Source of the DNA: Linnemannia schmuckeri
Taxonomy: Eukaryota > Mortierellomycota > Mortierellomycetes > Mortierellales > Mortierellaceae
Assembly (NCBI GenBank): GCA_029449235.1
Contig: JANATG010000002.1
Location: forward strand, 1,116,001-1,180,000
Direction of reading: 5' to 3'
DNA: 64,000 nt
Shown here: one piece after another, positions 12,301 through 23,652 of the stretch
Position numbering within the stretch: position 1 is the first letter of the stretch
How the letters are laid out: each line of letters opens with the position of its first letter
Program-made: the position numbers and the translations under genes
The notes under the pieces: generated by a model
Databases searched by the model: none
What the model was told of the DNA's origin: nothing
The model's input: the letters and a program-made list of their open reading frames with translations, nothing else

Positions 12301-12525
12301 GTCGATGCCTTGCACTTTGTAATGAATGCCGTGAAGTGCTGGCGTCCAGGGTAAGTTTCTCTTGACACTATTTCTTCGTTTGGGCGCTTTTTGCTGAAGA
12401 ATGAAGGAAGAAAGAGTTCTAACCCATATCCGCTTGTTCTGTTTTGATTTTTATCTTAGCGGTACAAACAATGCCCTTGTTGTCGAAGCGATGTCCAAGG
12501 GTACTCCAAGATCTTTTTACCCTGA
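9377..12525 (+). CDS. Multi-TM RING E3 ligase, Asi1/Asi3-like
   Basis: Exons 9377-9874, 10033-10620, 10839-12350 and 12460-12525, all phase 0, encode 887 aa. The N-terminal half has several hydrophobic segments (for example FFTSPYFLLLCFM, LMKSALITLALV, HALWLSFIAMGV, DLAHFAFAIYH, VVVILMVGIS). The middle is acidic (poly Asp/Glu near 11560-11660) and Ser-rich. The last about 60 residues form a RING: CVVC, PCRC, CNEC, and CPCC across the final intron, then QGYSKIFLP at the very C-terminus. In yeast Asi1 and Asi3, inner-nuclear-membrane ubiquitin ligases that degrade mislocalised and unassembled membrane proteins, the same PCRC-x4-C-x2-C RING and QGYSKI-type tail close the protein. That similarity is recalled, not searched. 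The C-terminal Cys pairs are complete, so ligase activity is plausible. Localisation is inferred from the family. Confidence 0.82.
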
Positions 12526-12550
12526 TTGGTCTATGTCGGATACAAGTTTA

Positions 12551-12556
12551 AATAAA
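12551..12556 (+). terminator. Polyadenylation signal of RING gene
   Basis: AATAAA begins 26 bases past the stop. The Borealin stop codon lies 83 bases further on in opposite orientation, so the two 3' UTRs probably overlap. Confidence 0.5.
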
Positions 12557-12638
12557 GTATTTCTCTTTCATGATTGTAAAACACTTTACTGAGCAAAATT
12601 TCTATGCTGTGTCATTGCTGCTTGAATATTCCGTGGTG

Positions 12639-14038
12639 TTATTGACGTCCTGAACGAGACCCTACAAATGGACTTTGGCGACGCTGTTGTTGCTGATTTT
12701 GGTATGGGTTGTGTCGTCCTGATTGGTGTAAGGGTCGATGATGATGGCTTGTACTACTGCTGTTCGTACTGCTACTATGGTTCAGTCCTGTCGCTTGCGG
12801 TTGTTTCTATAACGTTAGAGGATTCGTTGTTAGTGACACATACGCAGCATTTAATTGCGGAGCAAATTCGCAAATAATGTAAAACAGTGTGTGTGCTTTT
12901 TTGTACCTGACGTTGCTCTTCCCGGTTCTTTTTCTTCTGTTGCCACAAGTCATCCGTTGGTCCTGGCATTTCCCGTTTCCTACATTACCGTAAGGAGCGA
13001 GAGAAGACACTAATATCAGTAAACTTCACAACGACCAAGAAAATCCAAATTAGAAATTTAAAAATGCAAATAAACAAAATAGGCACCTCTTTTGATCGAC
13101 CATGCCGAGGGCGTGCAGGAAGGCGGTATTGGCAATGGATTTGGATTTAGCCTGTTGTTCGAGGTATTCTTTGGCGCTACCATTGTAAGTGAACCAGAAG
13201 TCTTCAACGGTCATAGTGCGGATGGCGGCAGGAAGACGATTGACTTCGGCCTCGGCTCTGAACTTGAGCGAGTTTGTTAATACGCCAATCGATGCTCGTA
13301 GCTTCTGTATCCTGTCCATCGCTGGGGGGGGGGGGGGGTTTTGGTATTGGAGGAATTGAAGTTGGTTGGTGTTAGTTTTGTGTGTAAAAATAAGGATGTT
13401 GTCGATTGATCCAATTACGGCTTGACAGCGGAAAAAGAAATGAGGGAAGACGTACTCTCGATTTCTAAGTTTTCGACAGCGGCCTCGCGTTGATTTTGGG
13501 TTAGGTGAATGAGTGGGTTCTCTGCTTGTTCTTCCATTTCATCGCCGTGGCGATCGTCGTCGTCCGTATTGTCTCCATCCCCATGTTCGTCTTCTGGGAT
13601 ATGTTTGTTGTAATCGTCGTGATCGTCTCTTGAATCTTGACGACCATTTTGACCTAAAGCTATTGTGCGACTTATTGTCGTTGCCGTTGAAGTGTTGGTG
13701 GTAGTGGAAATTGCTTTTGTTGGTGGGACTTGAGCTGTTGTCGTCTTATTATTGCTGGTAGTTGCGGTGTGTTGGGTAGTGCGGGATGTAGAAGTCGAGA
13801 CTGTTGTTCTAGATGTTGATGATGCAATGGTATCTGAAAGTACAGGAGCTGCTGCTGCTGTTGCCGAAGATGAAAGAGGTAATACCTCTTGAAAGGGATT
13901 ATCTGAATCCTGAAGGCGGAATGACCGAGATACTGTTGTTGTTAAAGTTGAAGTGGTGGCGGCGACTATTTTGTTTCTAGAGGTTGGTGCTGATGTATTG
14001 CTTGTTCTTGAAGGCGAGTTGAAGTTAAGTCGTGCCAT
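12639..14038 (-). CDS. NBL1: Borealin/Nbl1 chromosomal passenger complex subunit
   Basis: Four exons on the minus strand: 14038-13456, 13321-13087, 12979-12907 and 12806-12639 (352 aa). The first 190 residues are Ser/Thr-rich and then acidic, probably disordered. The Borealin N-terminal helix signature spans intron 1: ENLEIE, then MDRIQKLRASI, FRAEAEVNRLP and IRTMTVEDF, matching the family's pattern of a coiled helix followed by R-x-P-x-x-[IV]-R-x-M-x-[MV]-x-[ED]-F. This region bundles with Survivin and INCENP to place Aurora B at centromeres and the spindle midzone. The C-terminal about 80 residues are basic (KKKNRE) then His/Gln-rich. Fungal Nbl1 is often short, so the long disordered N-terminus is unusual. 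All splice phases agree. The 3' end converges on the RING gene. Confidence 0.85.
13324..13338. repeat. G15 homopolymer in Borealin intron 1
   Basis: Fifteen consecutive G on the plus strand, so C15 on the transcribed sense strand, ending immediately before the AG acceptor of intron 1 and acting as its polypyrimidine tract. Confidence 0.95.
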
Positions 14039-14663
14039 GATTTAGTTTTCTTTTATAATGATAAAACGCGTTCTTCCTTTGTTATGTGTCTCTGTATGCT
14101 TGAATGCCTTGAGTGTATCCTTGTGTGGTGAGTTGTCCTTGACGATGCTTGGGACGTGAATGGTTGGAAGAAGAAAAGAAATATGGATTTTTTTGTTTGA
14201 GAAGCAACAACAATTCGTTCGCAAATGCACGTGACGATTTTTCATTTTTCAATTTATGCTTGGAGTTCAACAATACCCACCCACAAGCGAACACGCGCAT
14301 GGTCTCGCTCTCTCCTGTTCTTGTACTGTACCTCTTCTTTGTTCCTCCTCTTCTCTGATTCTCCCCACTACGTCTTTTTCATTCTTTTTTCTTTCTTTTT
14401 CTTCTTTTCTTTTCTTTTCTTTTCTTTTCTTTTCTTTTCTTTTCTTTTCTTTTCTTTTCTTTTCTTTCACGCTCTTTCCCTCCCTTTTTTCTGTTTTCTA
14501 CTTTCTTTTTTTTTTTTTTTTTTCACTTATTCTGAATGACCTAACCTTTCCCAACCAACCAACCACAACTTCACACACAACTCACACACTTTTCTATTTC
14601 TTACTGTTTCTTTTATTTCCTCTTTTCAAACACTTACACACCCACACACTCAACCCAGCAACA
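14039..14663. promoter_or_regulatory. Divergent promoter shared by Borealin and Lunapark genes
   Basis: 625 bases separate the two start codons. The interval contains a (TTTTC)n microsatellite, a T16 run and AC-rich leader sequence just before the Lunapark ATG. No gene is supported. Open frames here read through the repeat. Confidence 0.6.
14395..14467 (+). repeat. (TTTTC)n microsatellite
   Basis: About thirteen near-perfect TTTTC units on the plus strand within the divergent promoter. Length is likely polymorphic. Confidence 0.95.
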
Positions 14664-17335
14664 ATGGGTGGCATCATCTCGCGACTGCGTCAGGTACACT
14701 CACCACCCTGACTTCTCCTCCTCTTCTCGGACGCCAACGAACAGGAACCTTTTTACTACAGGCTCGTCATCCAAACTTCAAAAGAAGGAGCAGGAGCGGG
14801 ATCATAATGGAGCACAGGAAGTGTCAGGCGAGCTGCCAAGACAGAAACCCAGATACACAACCACACAGCAGACCCCTGCAAGAACCAGACAAGGGGAGCT
14901 ACTACTTTCTTTTCTAAACTGGAAAACACTTGCAGGGACGATTGGAGACCAAAGGGTCATACACAGCCAGAGAGGCGGGAAGACAAAGACGGAAGGCTGG
15001 TTTCCAGGATATTTTCAATGCTCTCTCTTTCAGCTCATGCTCACGCCAGCGTGAACACAAAAGTCTCGAACAACACAGGATTAGAAGCATCCAACAATGT
15101 AAAATGCTCGTGCCAGTACAACCATAGAGTGTGCAGGCTCATCTCTTTTTCTATTTGTTCACAACACTACACACCTCTATTCATACATACTCATACTCAA
15201 TCTGCACCTTGTTTTTCATTTCTTCTATCTCTGGATGCACCACAAACCTTTTATTACAAATAGAGCAACGACTCTGACTATGAAAAGATTCTGTCGGACC
15301 TCGACAGCAATATCAGGAAGGCAGAGATGCGACTCTCGGCCGTCAACCTCCGGGAGAAGCGCATGATGGGTCTCTGGCTCATCTACTCTGTCCTCAGCTG
15401 GATTGGATATACTGCGGTCTTTGGCCTCTATCTCCATCGGCAGTACTACGAGGATCCCCAGAGATGGGCACTTGCCTTTGCTGTCGTTGTCCTCGGAATC
15501 CCTGTGTAAGCAAAGCCTTCCATTCTTGCTGCTGACGCAAGATTTGCTCTTTGATGTTGTTTGTGGTCGTTACTGCAAGGGGGGAGTGACCATCTGGTCA
15601 ACTGGTCTACATTTCCCATCTCTTGTCAGCCAATCCAGGGGTGGTGGTAATTTAAAGGCGGGATACTGTGAGTAATGCATTTGCATGCCGACTAACGGTA
15701 TTTTTCGTTTCTTTTCCTGCTTCGCTGGCATCTTCCCATTGAACAGCATTTACTCTGGACGTTCGGTAATCGCTCTTTGGTACAAGCGTGCAAAGACCAA
15801 CGAAGGTACTGGAAGCATTGACGGGAATTTTTTTCAAGCGCGTGTCGATGTGGACGACTAAATTACCCGACGATAAAATGATGACATGATTTTTTTCTAT
15901 CGTTCTTTTCGGATCACGCTCCTCCTGGCCATTTTCCTTGACCTAATTTTCACAATCCCACAAACTGACCCCCTGCTCTTTGTTTGTATTTTTCTGGATG
16001 TCAATCCATTGCTAGAGTCGCAGCTGAGTCTTTTGCGCGCCGACCAGAGGCTCAAGGTCGAGGAGCTCAAGAAGAAGACTGCCTACTATTCAACAAAAAC
16101 CCTTCTGGAAAGATACGACGTAAGGAAATAACAGACGACATATGCATCGAAAATGACAGGAGTTGGAGTTCCACGCTTATTGGTTTCGTCATGCACTATT
16201 ATCTCGCCCTTCTGACCACATCTAACGAATTGCATTACCATTACTTATCTCATGGTGTAGCCATCATCTCAGCAACAGCGGCCCAATGGCGCTAGACCTT
16301 CAGGACCTGATGGCCGATCCAACCCAGCACAGCAAAACGGACAGCCTAAACCTCAACAGCTCAACATGCTGGACCCCGGACTGAGACAGCGCCAGGGACA
16401 GAACGTCATTAATGGACCTCTGAACCCAGCTCTCCAGGGTCGCCCTATGGGTATGTCATCAGGAATGCAACCCCAACCTCCTCACATGGGTCAAGGACTT
16501 CAGGGCCATCATAACGGACCCCGTGTCCCACAACAGATGCCTTATGGACCTGGTCAACCCAACCATGCCATGTCTCCACCATACGGATCATTCAGCAACG
16601 AGAGGCACTGGTACGACAAGATTGTGGATGTGATTGTTGGCGAGGAGGGACCCGACACCAAGTATGCGCTTATCTGTGGACAGTGCTTTGCTCACAACGG
16701 ACTTGCCCTTCCCCAAGAAATTGAAGATATCCGTAAGTCACCTTGTTCTGTTTTATTGCTTTGGGCATATTAGTCAGGTTGACTGCTGCGTGAACAGATT
16801 CTAATCATTTGAGGTTCTTTGGTTGGCTACACTAGAATATGTGTGTCCAAAGTGCAACTTTTTCAACGCTTCGCGTAGAAAGACACGATTGGCTGCTGCA
16901 GGAATTCGTTCATCGCCCAACCCAGACTCTACCTTGCTTCGTGCCGTGGAGAAGCCATTGCCCTTTTCCAGAGAACCTTCACCAGCACCTTCAATGGACC
17001 GTTCGCCTCGCCCTGATGACCATCATCAGCATCACCAGCATCAGCGCCATCATCACCACGACGGACCTGGACTCTCGCAGGGCACCAGCCCCGAGCCCGT
17101 TTCAGACCATGTCCCTACTGGAGAGCGCTCCTCCGAGTCGGAGGATATCGAGTTTGTCAACAATTGGCATGACAGCGATGCTGAGAGAGTACACCATGAT
17201 GAGGAAAGCGAGGATGAGGATACTGATGGCGCACAAGGATATGTTGTCGGTTCTGAGGATGTTGTAGAGTCCAAGCCCGCCAAGTCTGCAAACAAGACGA
17301 AAACAGGAGGAAAGAAGAAGTCCAAGCGCGCATGA
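14664..17335 (+). CDS. LNP1: Lunapark ER three-way-junction protein
   Basis: Six exons: 14664-14693, 15264-15505, 15747-15805, 16016-16119, 16261-16732 and 16836-17335 (468 aa). The 30-base first exon encodes MGGIISRLRQ, the myristoylation-type MGG-x-x-SR start typical of Lunapark. Next comes a coiled coil (YEKILSDLDSNIRKAE), two close TM segments (GLWLIYSVLSWIGY and LAFAVVVLGIPVIY), a second coiled coil ending KTLLERYD, a Gln/Pro-rich linker, and the Lunapark zinc ribbon CGQC...CPKC (about residues 293-320, split by intron 5). The C-terminus is acidic, then Lys-rich. Lunapark stabilises three-way junctions of the tubular ER. Intron 1 (570 bp) is far longer than its neighbours. Splice phases all agree. 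Confidence 0.92.
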
Positions 17336-17646
17336 GCGTGAAGCACCTGCGTGTCAGGCAGGACTCTTTTTTTTCTTTTCACCTATTTTCATATTTCCGT
17401 CAGAACCATACCTTTTTCCGTTCTCTTTTTTAAAAACAACTATAGCTTTTACTTTTCATGACTTTTTTCTTCATACCAAATATCATTGATGACCCAACTG
17501 AAACGACATGCTCTCATAAACACACCACACACTTACACACACATACTTCAACATGCTTATCTCCCTTTGAGAACCTCAAGCAAACACACACACAGACAAA
17601 GACAAAGACAAATAAAAATTGCAAAATAATTATTATTCAAACTTGT
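17336..17646. other. Convergent 3' flanks of Lunapark and SETD9-like genes
   Basis: T-rich then CA-rich simple sequence (about 17520-17610). On the minus strand the SETD9-like stop codon lies inside an AATAAA (17646-17651). Confidence 0.5.
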
Positions 17647-18717
17647 TTATTCAATGTAAGTCGAGTACAACTCTTCGTCTTTCTCGATGGGTCGCGTGGT
17701 AACAAGTACGACGGTTCTTAGTCTATCCAGTCCTCCACTCCCCGGTATCCGCTCCACATCTCTACTCTCCCCCTTTATATCTTTGTCATCGTTGTCATCG
17801 TGGTCGTAGGAATGCCAGTCGCCAGAGTACCAGATGTTGGGAAAGAACTCTTGTAGCTGTAAGGGGAAATCGCGTGTTTGGATGTCGAGTTCTTGGTACC
17901 GAACGTTGGGTGGGAACTGTGCGGTCCCGTTGTTGACGATCTGTCCGACTGCTAGTGGGTTCTTGAGTATTGTTGATGTATCGATCCCTTCTTCTTCTTC
18001 TTTGTTGTTGTTGTTAGTGGTTGTAGTTTTATCTATGGATGCTGGCAATCGCGATAGCGAAGATGATGCTGAAGAAAAAGTTGAGGACCAGAGTTTGGTC
18101 CAATTGACCATCCAAGTAGTATCGGCTGTGGGGACACAGCCCGGGAAATTATCTCGCCCGTTCGCAGATCGGAAGATCGAACCCGAGAGACCGGTCGGTT
18201 TACCGTCGACAAAGATGCCGTCTTCACATTTAAGAATGTAGCGGTTCTGGAGTGAGTTGAAGAAGATTGCTTCTCCGGGTCTGTAGAGCGTTCCTGGATA
18301 GAGGGCAACGATCGTTCCTGTAGGGATTGTTGGAGTTGTGGTTGAAGTGGAATTGGGGTTGTGGTGGCGGTAGAGGAAGACGCCGAGGCCAGCTTTTGGG
18401 ATTTGGGAGGGACGGATCGATAAGTGGAAACCCAGCTGAGATTTAGTGAGTTGTGTTCTTGTTGCAGGTAGTGATTGAGTAGTAGAAGAAGCGGCGGCGT
18501 GTTTGAGGGTGGCGAAGTAGGAGACGAGGTGGGAGCGTGCCTGAACTGGGTCGAACGGAGGTGGCGGAGGTGGAGCAGCCGACGAGTTAGGTAATGAAGA
18601 ATGAGCCGTCGTTGTGGTTGCTGTTGTACCAGGAAGATGTTGGTGTTGTCGTTGGACGCGTTGAAGCATCAACTTGAGGGCTTGGTAAGGGTAGAAGCGA
18701 TGAATAAAGTCACGCAT
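17647..18717 (-). CDS. SET-domain protein, SETD9-like
   Basis: Intronless 356-aa frame from the ATG at 18717. The N-terminal MRDFIHRFYPYQALKLML and Gln-rich stretch precede a SET domain: PKAGLGVFL opens it, then TIVALYPGTLYRPGEAI, a region with DGIFVDGKPTG, NPLAVGQIVNN (the N-x-x-x-x-G-x-x-x-N segment that replaces the canonical NHS motif), and ELYSTYIE at the extreme C-terminus, matching the SETD9 ending. A low-complexity insertion (TTTTNNNNKEEEEG) sits before the NPLAVG segment. SETD9 proteins are putative lysine methyltransferases of poorly known substrate. Assignment is from recalled family features. Methyltransferase activity is not certain, since the pseudoknot motif is divergent. Confidence 0.78.
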   Translation of the reverse strand: MRDFIHRFYPYQALKLMLQRVQRQHQHLPGTTATTTTAHSSLPNSSAAPPPPPPFDPVQARSHLVSYFATLKHAAASSTTQSLPATRTQLTKSQLGFHLSIRPSQIPKAGLGVFLYRHHNPNSTSTTTPTIPTGTIVALYPGTLYRPGEAIFFNSLQNRYILKCEDGIFVDGKPTGLSGSIFRSANGRDNFPGCVPTADTTWMVNWTKLWSSTFSSASSSLSRLPASIDKTTTTNNNNKEEEEGIDTSTILKNPLAVGQIVNNGTAQFPPNVRYQELDIQTRDFPLQLQEFFPNIWYSGDWHSYDHDDNDDKDIKGESRDVERIPGSGGLDRLRTVVLVTTRPIEKDEELYSTYIE

Positions 18718-19711
18718 GAGGGATCAACTTTGCAATTGGTGCTTTTTTTTAAATGTGTGAAAGGAAAGCGTTAAACGTGAAACTCTATCGAAGGGGAGAT
18801 ATCACGACCAGATCAAAATTGTTTCCACCTCTTTTTCATTTTTCAGGATTATCGCTTAATTGGACCTGGCTATGCTTGCATCCGCACATTCTTTTTTTTT
18901 TTTTTTTTTTTTTTTGGTAAGGTATCCCCCGCATGACCCACGGCCTTTGTTCCTCATTATCGCCGTCTTTCTTCCTTTCTTCCCTTCTTTCTTTTACTCA
19001 CATCCTTCTTCCTCGCTAATTCACCTTCACTTATGCGCCACTTCTCTCATTCAACTCAACCTACTTTCGTGGTTGTCACAGGAGCGACATCAGTATATTT
19101 TGACACAACTACCAAAACGCCACCATTCTTTGCCATGTCAAAGACGTAAATCCCAGCAGTTACCTCAACGAGTCTAGTCAACGGCGACTTCAGGAGACCT
19201 CAGCTCGAAGCAACAGAACGTTATTTTTGTCTATCACCGTCGCCGTCGCTATACCTTCACCGCCGTCTCGACCTCCTCCACCAAGAGCTGCAGTGAAAGT
19301 GAAGGCTCCAGGACAAGGTTTCTGCAGCCAAGACCCGGATCGCCGTCACCAACTGATACCAGCATCAAGGATGAGGCACTACCCCTCACCGCACGATCAC
19401 GGTGTCTCTGGAAAAGATGAGCCGTGGAAACGATCTTGGAGAGGTAAGGATGGCTTGCAGGGATCACAGTGGGATACATCTGTTGCCAATAACCATCACT
19501 TCCTGGAGCACATGACATGAACAAAGAGTTCTGACTTGGATCTCGTTCGCGGTTTTCTTATCTTCTCCTCTTTCTCTTTTATAAGACTAATCAGTCCTGG
19601 TGATTGCTGTTTCGAGATTTACGCGTGTACAACTTTGTGCGAAACAGCGCTTATTGGATATCTTAATCGCCAAAGTTTAGCAAAAGAGAAGGCAAGGCGA
19701 GGTCTATCTTT
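18718..19711. other. Intergenic with ambiguous open frames and T24 run
   Basis: Upstream flank of the SETD9-like gene, then a T24 run at 18892-18915 and C/T-rich sequence. Between 19178 and 19520 two plus frames are both open for 80-115 codons and Pro/Arg/Ser-rich. One could begin at ATG 19135 only through a 32-bp intron, which is implausibly short. No domain is recognised, so I do not call a gene. A small uncharacterised transcript is possible. Confidence 0.4.
18892..18915 (+). repeat. T24 homopolymer
   Basis: Twenty-four consecutive T between the SETD9-like promoter and the following intergenic sequence. Confidence 0.9.
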
Positions 19712-22700
19712 CTACAGCTCGGGGTCCATCTTGCGAAGCTCCTGGTCGGGCTTCTCAGCCAAGATCGCATCATCATCACCACTACGATCTCCACAATCAT
19801 TGCTCAACCGTCTATTATTGCCACCCACACCTTCAGCCTCACCGCCAGACTCACTCGACTCTCCAGAAGGAGACACCGACTTTTCTTTCCGCATCAACAA
19901 CTCCTTCGAATCTGCTGCCTCCTGTGCAGGAGAACCATCAGAACTGCGTCTTGCAGGGTCAGTCGTCGTTGACTTTTCCTTGCTCTTCTCCTTAAAATCT
20001 TCAATGAACTCCTGGCTGATCTGGTACGCCTTGTACCCCTGCTTAAGCGTTAAAATAATCTCCCTATACTTTTCACGCTTCGTGGACAACTCTGATGTAG
20101 CCCAAGTCGTCTTGTCATCGCTCTTGCTCTATTTCGGGTCAATATTGTACCATTAATATGAGTAGGTGACAAATTGACTCAAATAAAGGTTACTGACATC
20201 AAACAACAAGTCATCTTTGGTCGGCCCGTCCCCTTACCTGTATGCTGTCCAAAAGTCCACTGGGGTTCCGCAGGAAAACCTCAGCATAGTGCAGCAGGTA
20301 CACTCCACAATCCCACAAGTTCTCTTGCTTTGGGCACTAGAATCAAGGTATGCCCCCAAAAAAAAAACGCGTTGGGTCAGCCAAAACTCAAATCATCCTT
20401 CTAACGCGAGAATCTCAAAGTGCTGTTTGAAAGCATCATGCTTACTTTTGAAGAGTATTTTCCCGCAATTTCCTTGGTCGTCAATGCCATCTCGAGACCC
20501 TTCTTTGCCAAGAGTTCCTGTTGCAAGTAAGATCGAAGAACCTTGAACACGGTTGGGTGTGTGCCTCCAAGCGAATCCAAGCAAAGAATGTAAGGTCTAA
20601 AAAAATTGCACAAGTTGGCAGTCCAGGTTAGCTTGCTATGATTCATCTGTTCCAAACACACGCATATATGGTTCTTGCTCAGTAAGCGCGCATAGATTAT
20701 GGCGATCCTTACTTTTCCTCAGCGGTGGCGCGTCCTGCTTTTGGTGACGGACTGGTCTCTGCGTCCACATCCATATCGTCTCCTGAAGGTGGCGTTTTGG
20801 CGTCGCTTCCGGGTGATGATACATTGCCACATCCACTGTTGTCCGCACTCTGAGGCAAGAGTCCAGAGTCAGACCTAATTGGCGCAACAGTGACTTTGGA
20901 CTGCTCAATCGTTTCCGCCATCTGGAGAAGAAGTCCTGGGTTGACAATCACAACCAGATACCAATGCAAACTATCAAGGCAAGAAGGGAGAATTGCCATT
21001 AGGTTAGCGATGATTTCCAATTGGTTACAAGGAAAACAAACCAAGTTCTGAGTGATAGAAGTCGCGCCGAATGAGCGTTACTATACTTACTTTTCGTGAA
21101 TAGGTACGATGATGTATTTTTTGGAAAAGATATCGACCTTGGCTGTCCAGCTCTTGATTGAATTGTATGAACTCGTGGCGCCTTTGCTATACGTTCACGA
21201 TGGAAATAATGGACGAAAAATTAGATGGGGTCGTTCAAACTTTTCAATAAGCTCCGCGCCATGATATCCCAAAACTCCGGACAAGAAGACTTACGCAGGC
21301 TTGGAAAGCAGTCTCTGGTAAAAGAACGTATTGAAGATGTAGACCTGGTCTGAAAGCGCTTTGTTCTTGAGTTCCATGTTCGTGAGAGCGTACCTACAAA
21401 GCGCAGATGTAATGATCGTGTACAGAAGCTCTATGTAAGTTGACGTGTGTTCGAGCAACAAACTTCCTGATAGACTTTTGTTCGAACATCGGATCAAATT
21501 GTCGAAGGACCTACTTGAGCCCAAATTCGATGATAGTATCGTTCAAAAACTCTCCGTCTCCCAACCGCAACACATCCTCGGCCCTGACGGCGATTGACTT
21601 TGTCTTTGGCGAAGTGCTGTATGGAAACACAAACAATCTACATGCGAGAATTGAAAAGAGAGTGATAGCGAGGTAAGATATTCGAGTTTCGAATTGCACA
21701 CAGGTTGTCGTCTGTATTGTTGATGTTTCCACATGTGAACATACGTTTCCTCCGACTGCTCCGGTGGGCGTGCGGGCGACATGCTATCGAAAACAACGAG
21801 AAGTAGAAATGCGATCCAGATTAGAGACTCCGTCAACCACAATAGTCCATGTTCAATTTGTCCAAGGTAAGAGATCCTGAGAGTCGTTATACCGATAGTT
21901 GTTTGCGTTGAGAATCTTCTCCGCCGCGTCCATGCTATCATACAAAACGAGGTTGAAAAGATATGAGCGTCATGGTCACGGAAAGTCTCAACGTCGACAG
22001 GCAACTGAGCATATCAAAAACATCCTATTAAACACTTACCTGAGAGGCTTGGTTTCGACTCCCTTTTGTTTGAGATAGGCGCAATTGTCAAGGATAAGAG
22101 ATGAGCTGGCTTCTGTGTACAAGGTTATCTTGCGCGCCTTTCCTGAATGCATCGCAGGGTCGTAATATTGCGCCAAAATCGAAGAATCCGGCAATTTCCT
22201 GTGAGTGACAAGCTGGATCACCTTAACTGCAGAGCCAGTGTAATACTAAGTAGTCCGAGAGATACAACACGACAACAAAAGTGTCCATAGTCAGCATCCT
22301 GGGATTCGCCTTGCCAGCAGTATACTGCATGAAAAAACATCCATGAATGAAGACCAAACTATGTACCTCGACAAGTTTGAGATCCGTGTGTGGAATCCTA
22401 GTGCAGTTCCGCTTGATGGTCAGCGCCAACCGGTCAAATCCAAACTGAACAGTGATCCCGTTTGTCAAGAACTCCGTCTTGGGTCCTACACGGACACTAG
22501 TCACTGCGATCTGAGGCCAGTTTCCTGATGTCGATCGAGGTGATCCAACTGCATGCTTTGTGAGGTAGTCTGAAGGCGATTGGACAGACTCAGGGGTGTG
22601 CGATGCTGTTGAAGGTGGTGAAGGTGGTGTGATCTTTGAAAGGCCCCCCAATCTTGAAAGCGAATCCAATGAAAATGACTATCAGGCAGAGAAAAGGAGA

Positions 22701-23652
22701 AGGTAGGGGCAACTCGATGGGTACAACTGATACAACATACTTTCATTTGTTCGGCGATGGCCTACATGTGCTGATCCGGACAAAAGAAACTTACGCCTTT
22801 CCGCCTCTTGGGGAATGGTCCAGAGATGGCAGTAGAGGACGCCTCCGAGATCGAATGGTCTCTTTTCGTGTACGACAGTTTCCTCTTGACGGGCGTGTGA
22901 TCTAGGGAGCGCATTGGTTGGTCAATTTCATTTTGTCTCTCGCTTGTATCTTTTGTCTCTCTGGTTTGTTTGTTTCGATCAGGTGTCACTTTTCTAAGGG
23001 GGAAGGAGGAGGAGGGGGACGAAAGGAATGGGGATTCTTATGTCTTTTCTCGGTCCATATCAAATTCATACCTTCGTTCTCCTCAATTGTTTCTGGCAGT
23101 GTTTCCTCGACTCCCAACCTCTAATTGACCATAGAAAAGGATAAAACAAGGTTAAGGAAGAAGGAGAAAACAAGACAGGTGTCAGTTGATGGCATTACTC
23201 AAAAGTGAAAGAGAAATAACTCCAGAAGTAAAAGCAATGGGTAAAGTGGGAGACGTACCAACTTGCCCTTAGCCAGTCTATTCGACTCTGCTTCAAACCC
23301 AGGCAATGTCCCGATAATGTCATAGTCATCTAGTCCGCAACAATTCGCAAATGTAGCAAATTAGTCTTTTGATATATGTGTGCTCTATAAGGCACCAGGC
23401 ATAAGGCATCACATCCGCATAAGCTCTTCTCGCTCATCCTTCTAGAGTACCTTTGTGTGCAATAAATGGCGGGGACTGATGACCCTGCGAGGAGACACTG
23501 GATTTCCGTCTTGAGCTGGTGCTTCCTCCATCCCTATGTCCTGTCACCAGAGCCCGGTTGGATTTCATGACTGAAAAGTTGGAGAGGCGACGTTGGTTAG
23601 TGGGGACCTGGATGGGCACACCCTTTGCTTGTTTCTTTGCTGTCGCTGCCAT
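19712..23652 (-). CDS. ULP2: SUMO protease, Ulp2/SENP6-7 type
   Basis: Fifteen minus-strand exons: 23652-23451, 23329-23259, 23120-23072, 22901-22795, 22678-22367, 22245-22040, 21934-21893, 21783-21745, 21637-21515, 21393-21295, 21186-21091, 20970-20713, 20596-20446, 20336-20238 and 20128-19712, giving 756 aa with consistent phases. A basic disordered N-terminus is followed by a region resembling the SENP6/7 PH-like part (exons 5-6). The C48 peptidase starts with DGEFLNDTIIEFGLKY and DQVYIFNTFFYQRL. Catalytic His is in NLHWYLVVIVNP, Asp in ILCLDSLGG, Cys in ENLWDCGVYLLHYAE, with an oxyanion Gln just before. An acidic Ser-rich insertion of about 60 residues splits the fold between His and Asp, the hallmark of the Ulp2/SENP6-7 class that trims poly-SUMO chains in the nucleus. 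One intron choice (22366-22246) is less certain. Confidence 0.92.

Noticed and set aside
14225..14711. Plus frames of 104-151 codons rich in Phe/Ser/Leu
   Set aside because: Reading of a TTTTC microsatellite; the real Lunapark start at 14664 uses another frame.
19135..19520. Possible small Pro/Arg-rich plus-strand gene
   Set aside because: Two frames are equally open; joining an ATG requires a 32-bp intron and no domain supports either frame.
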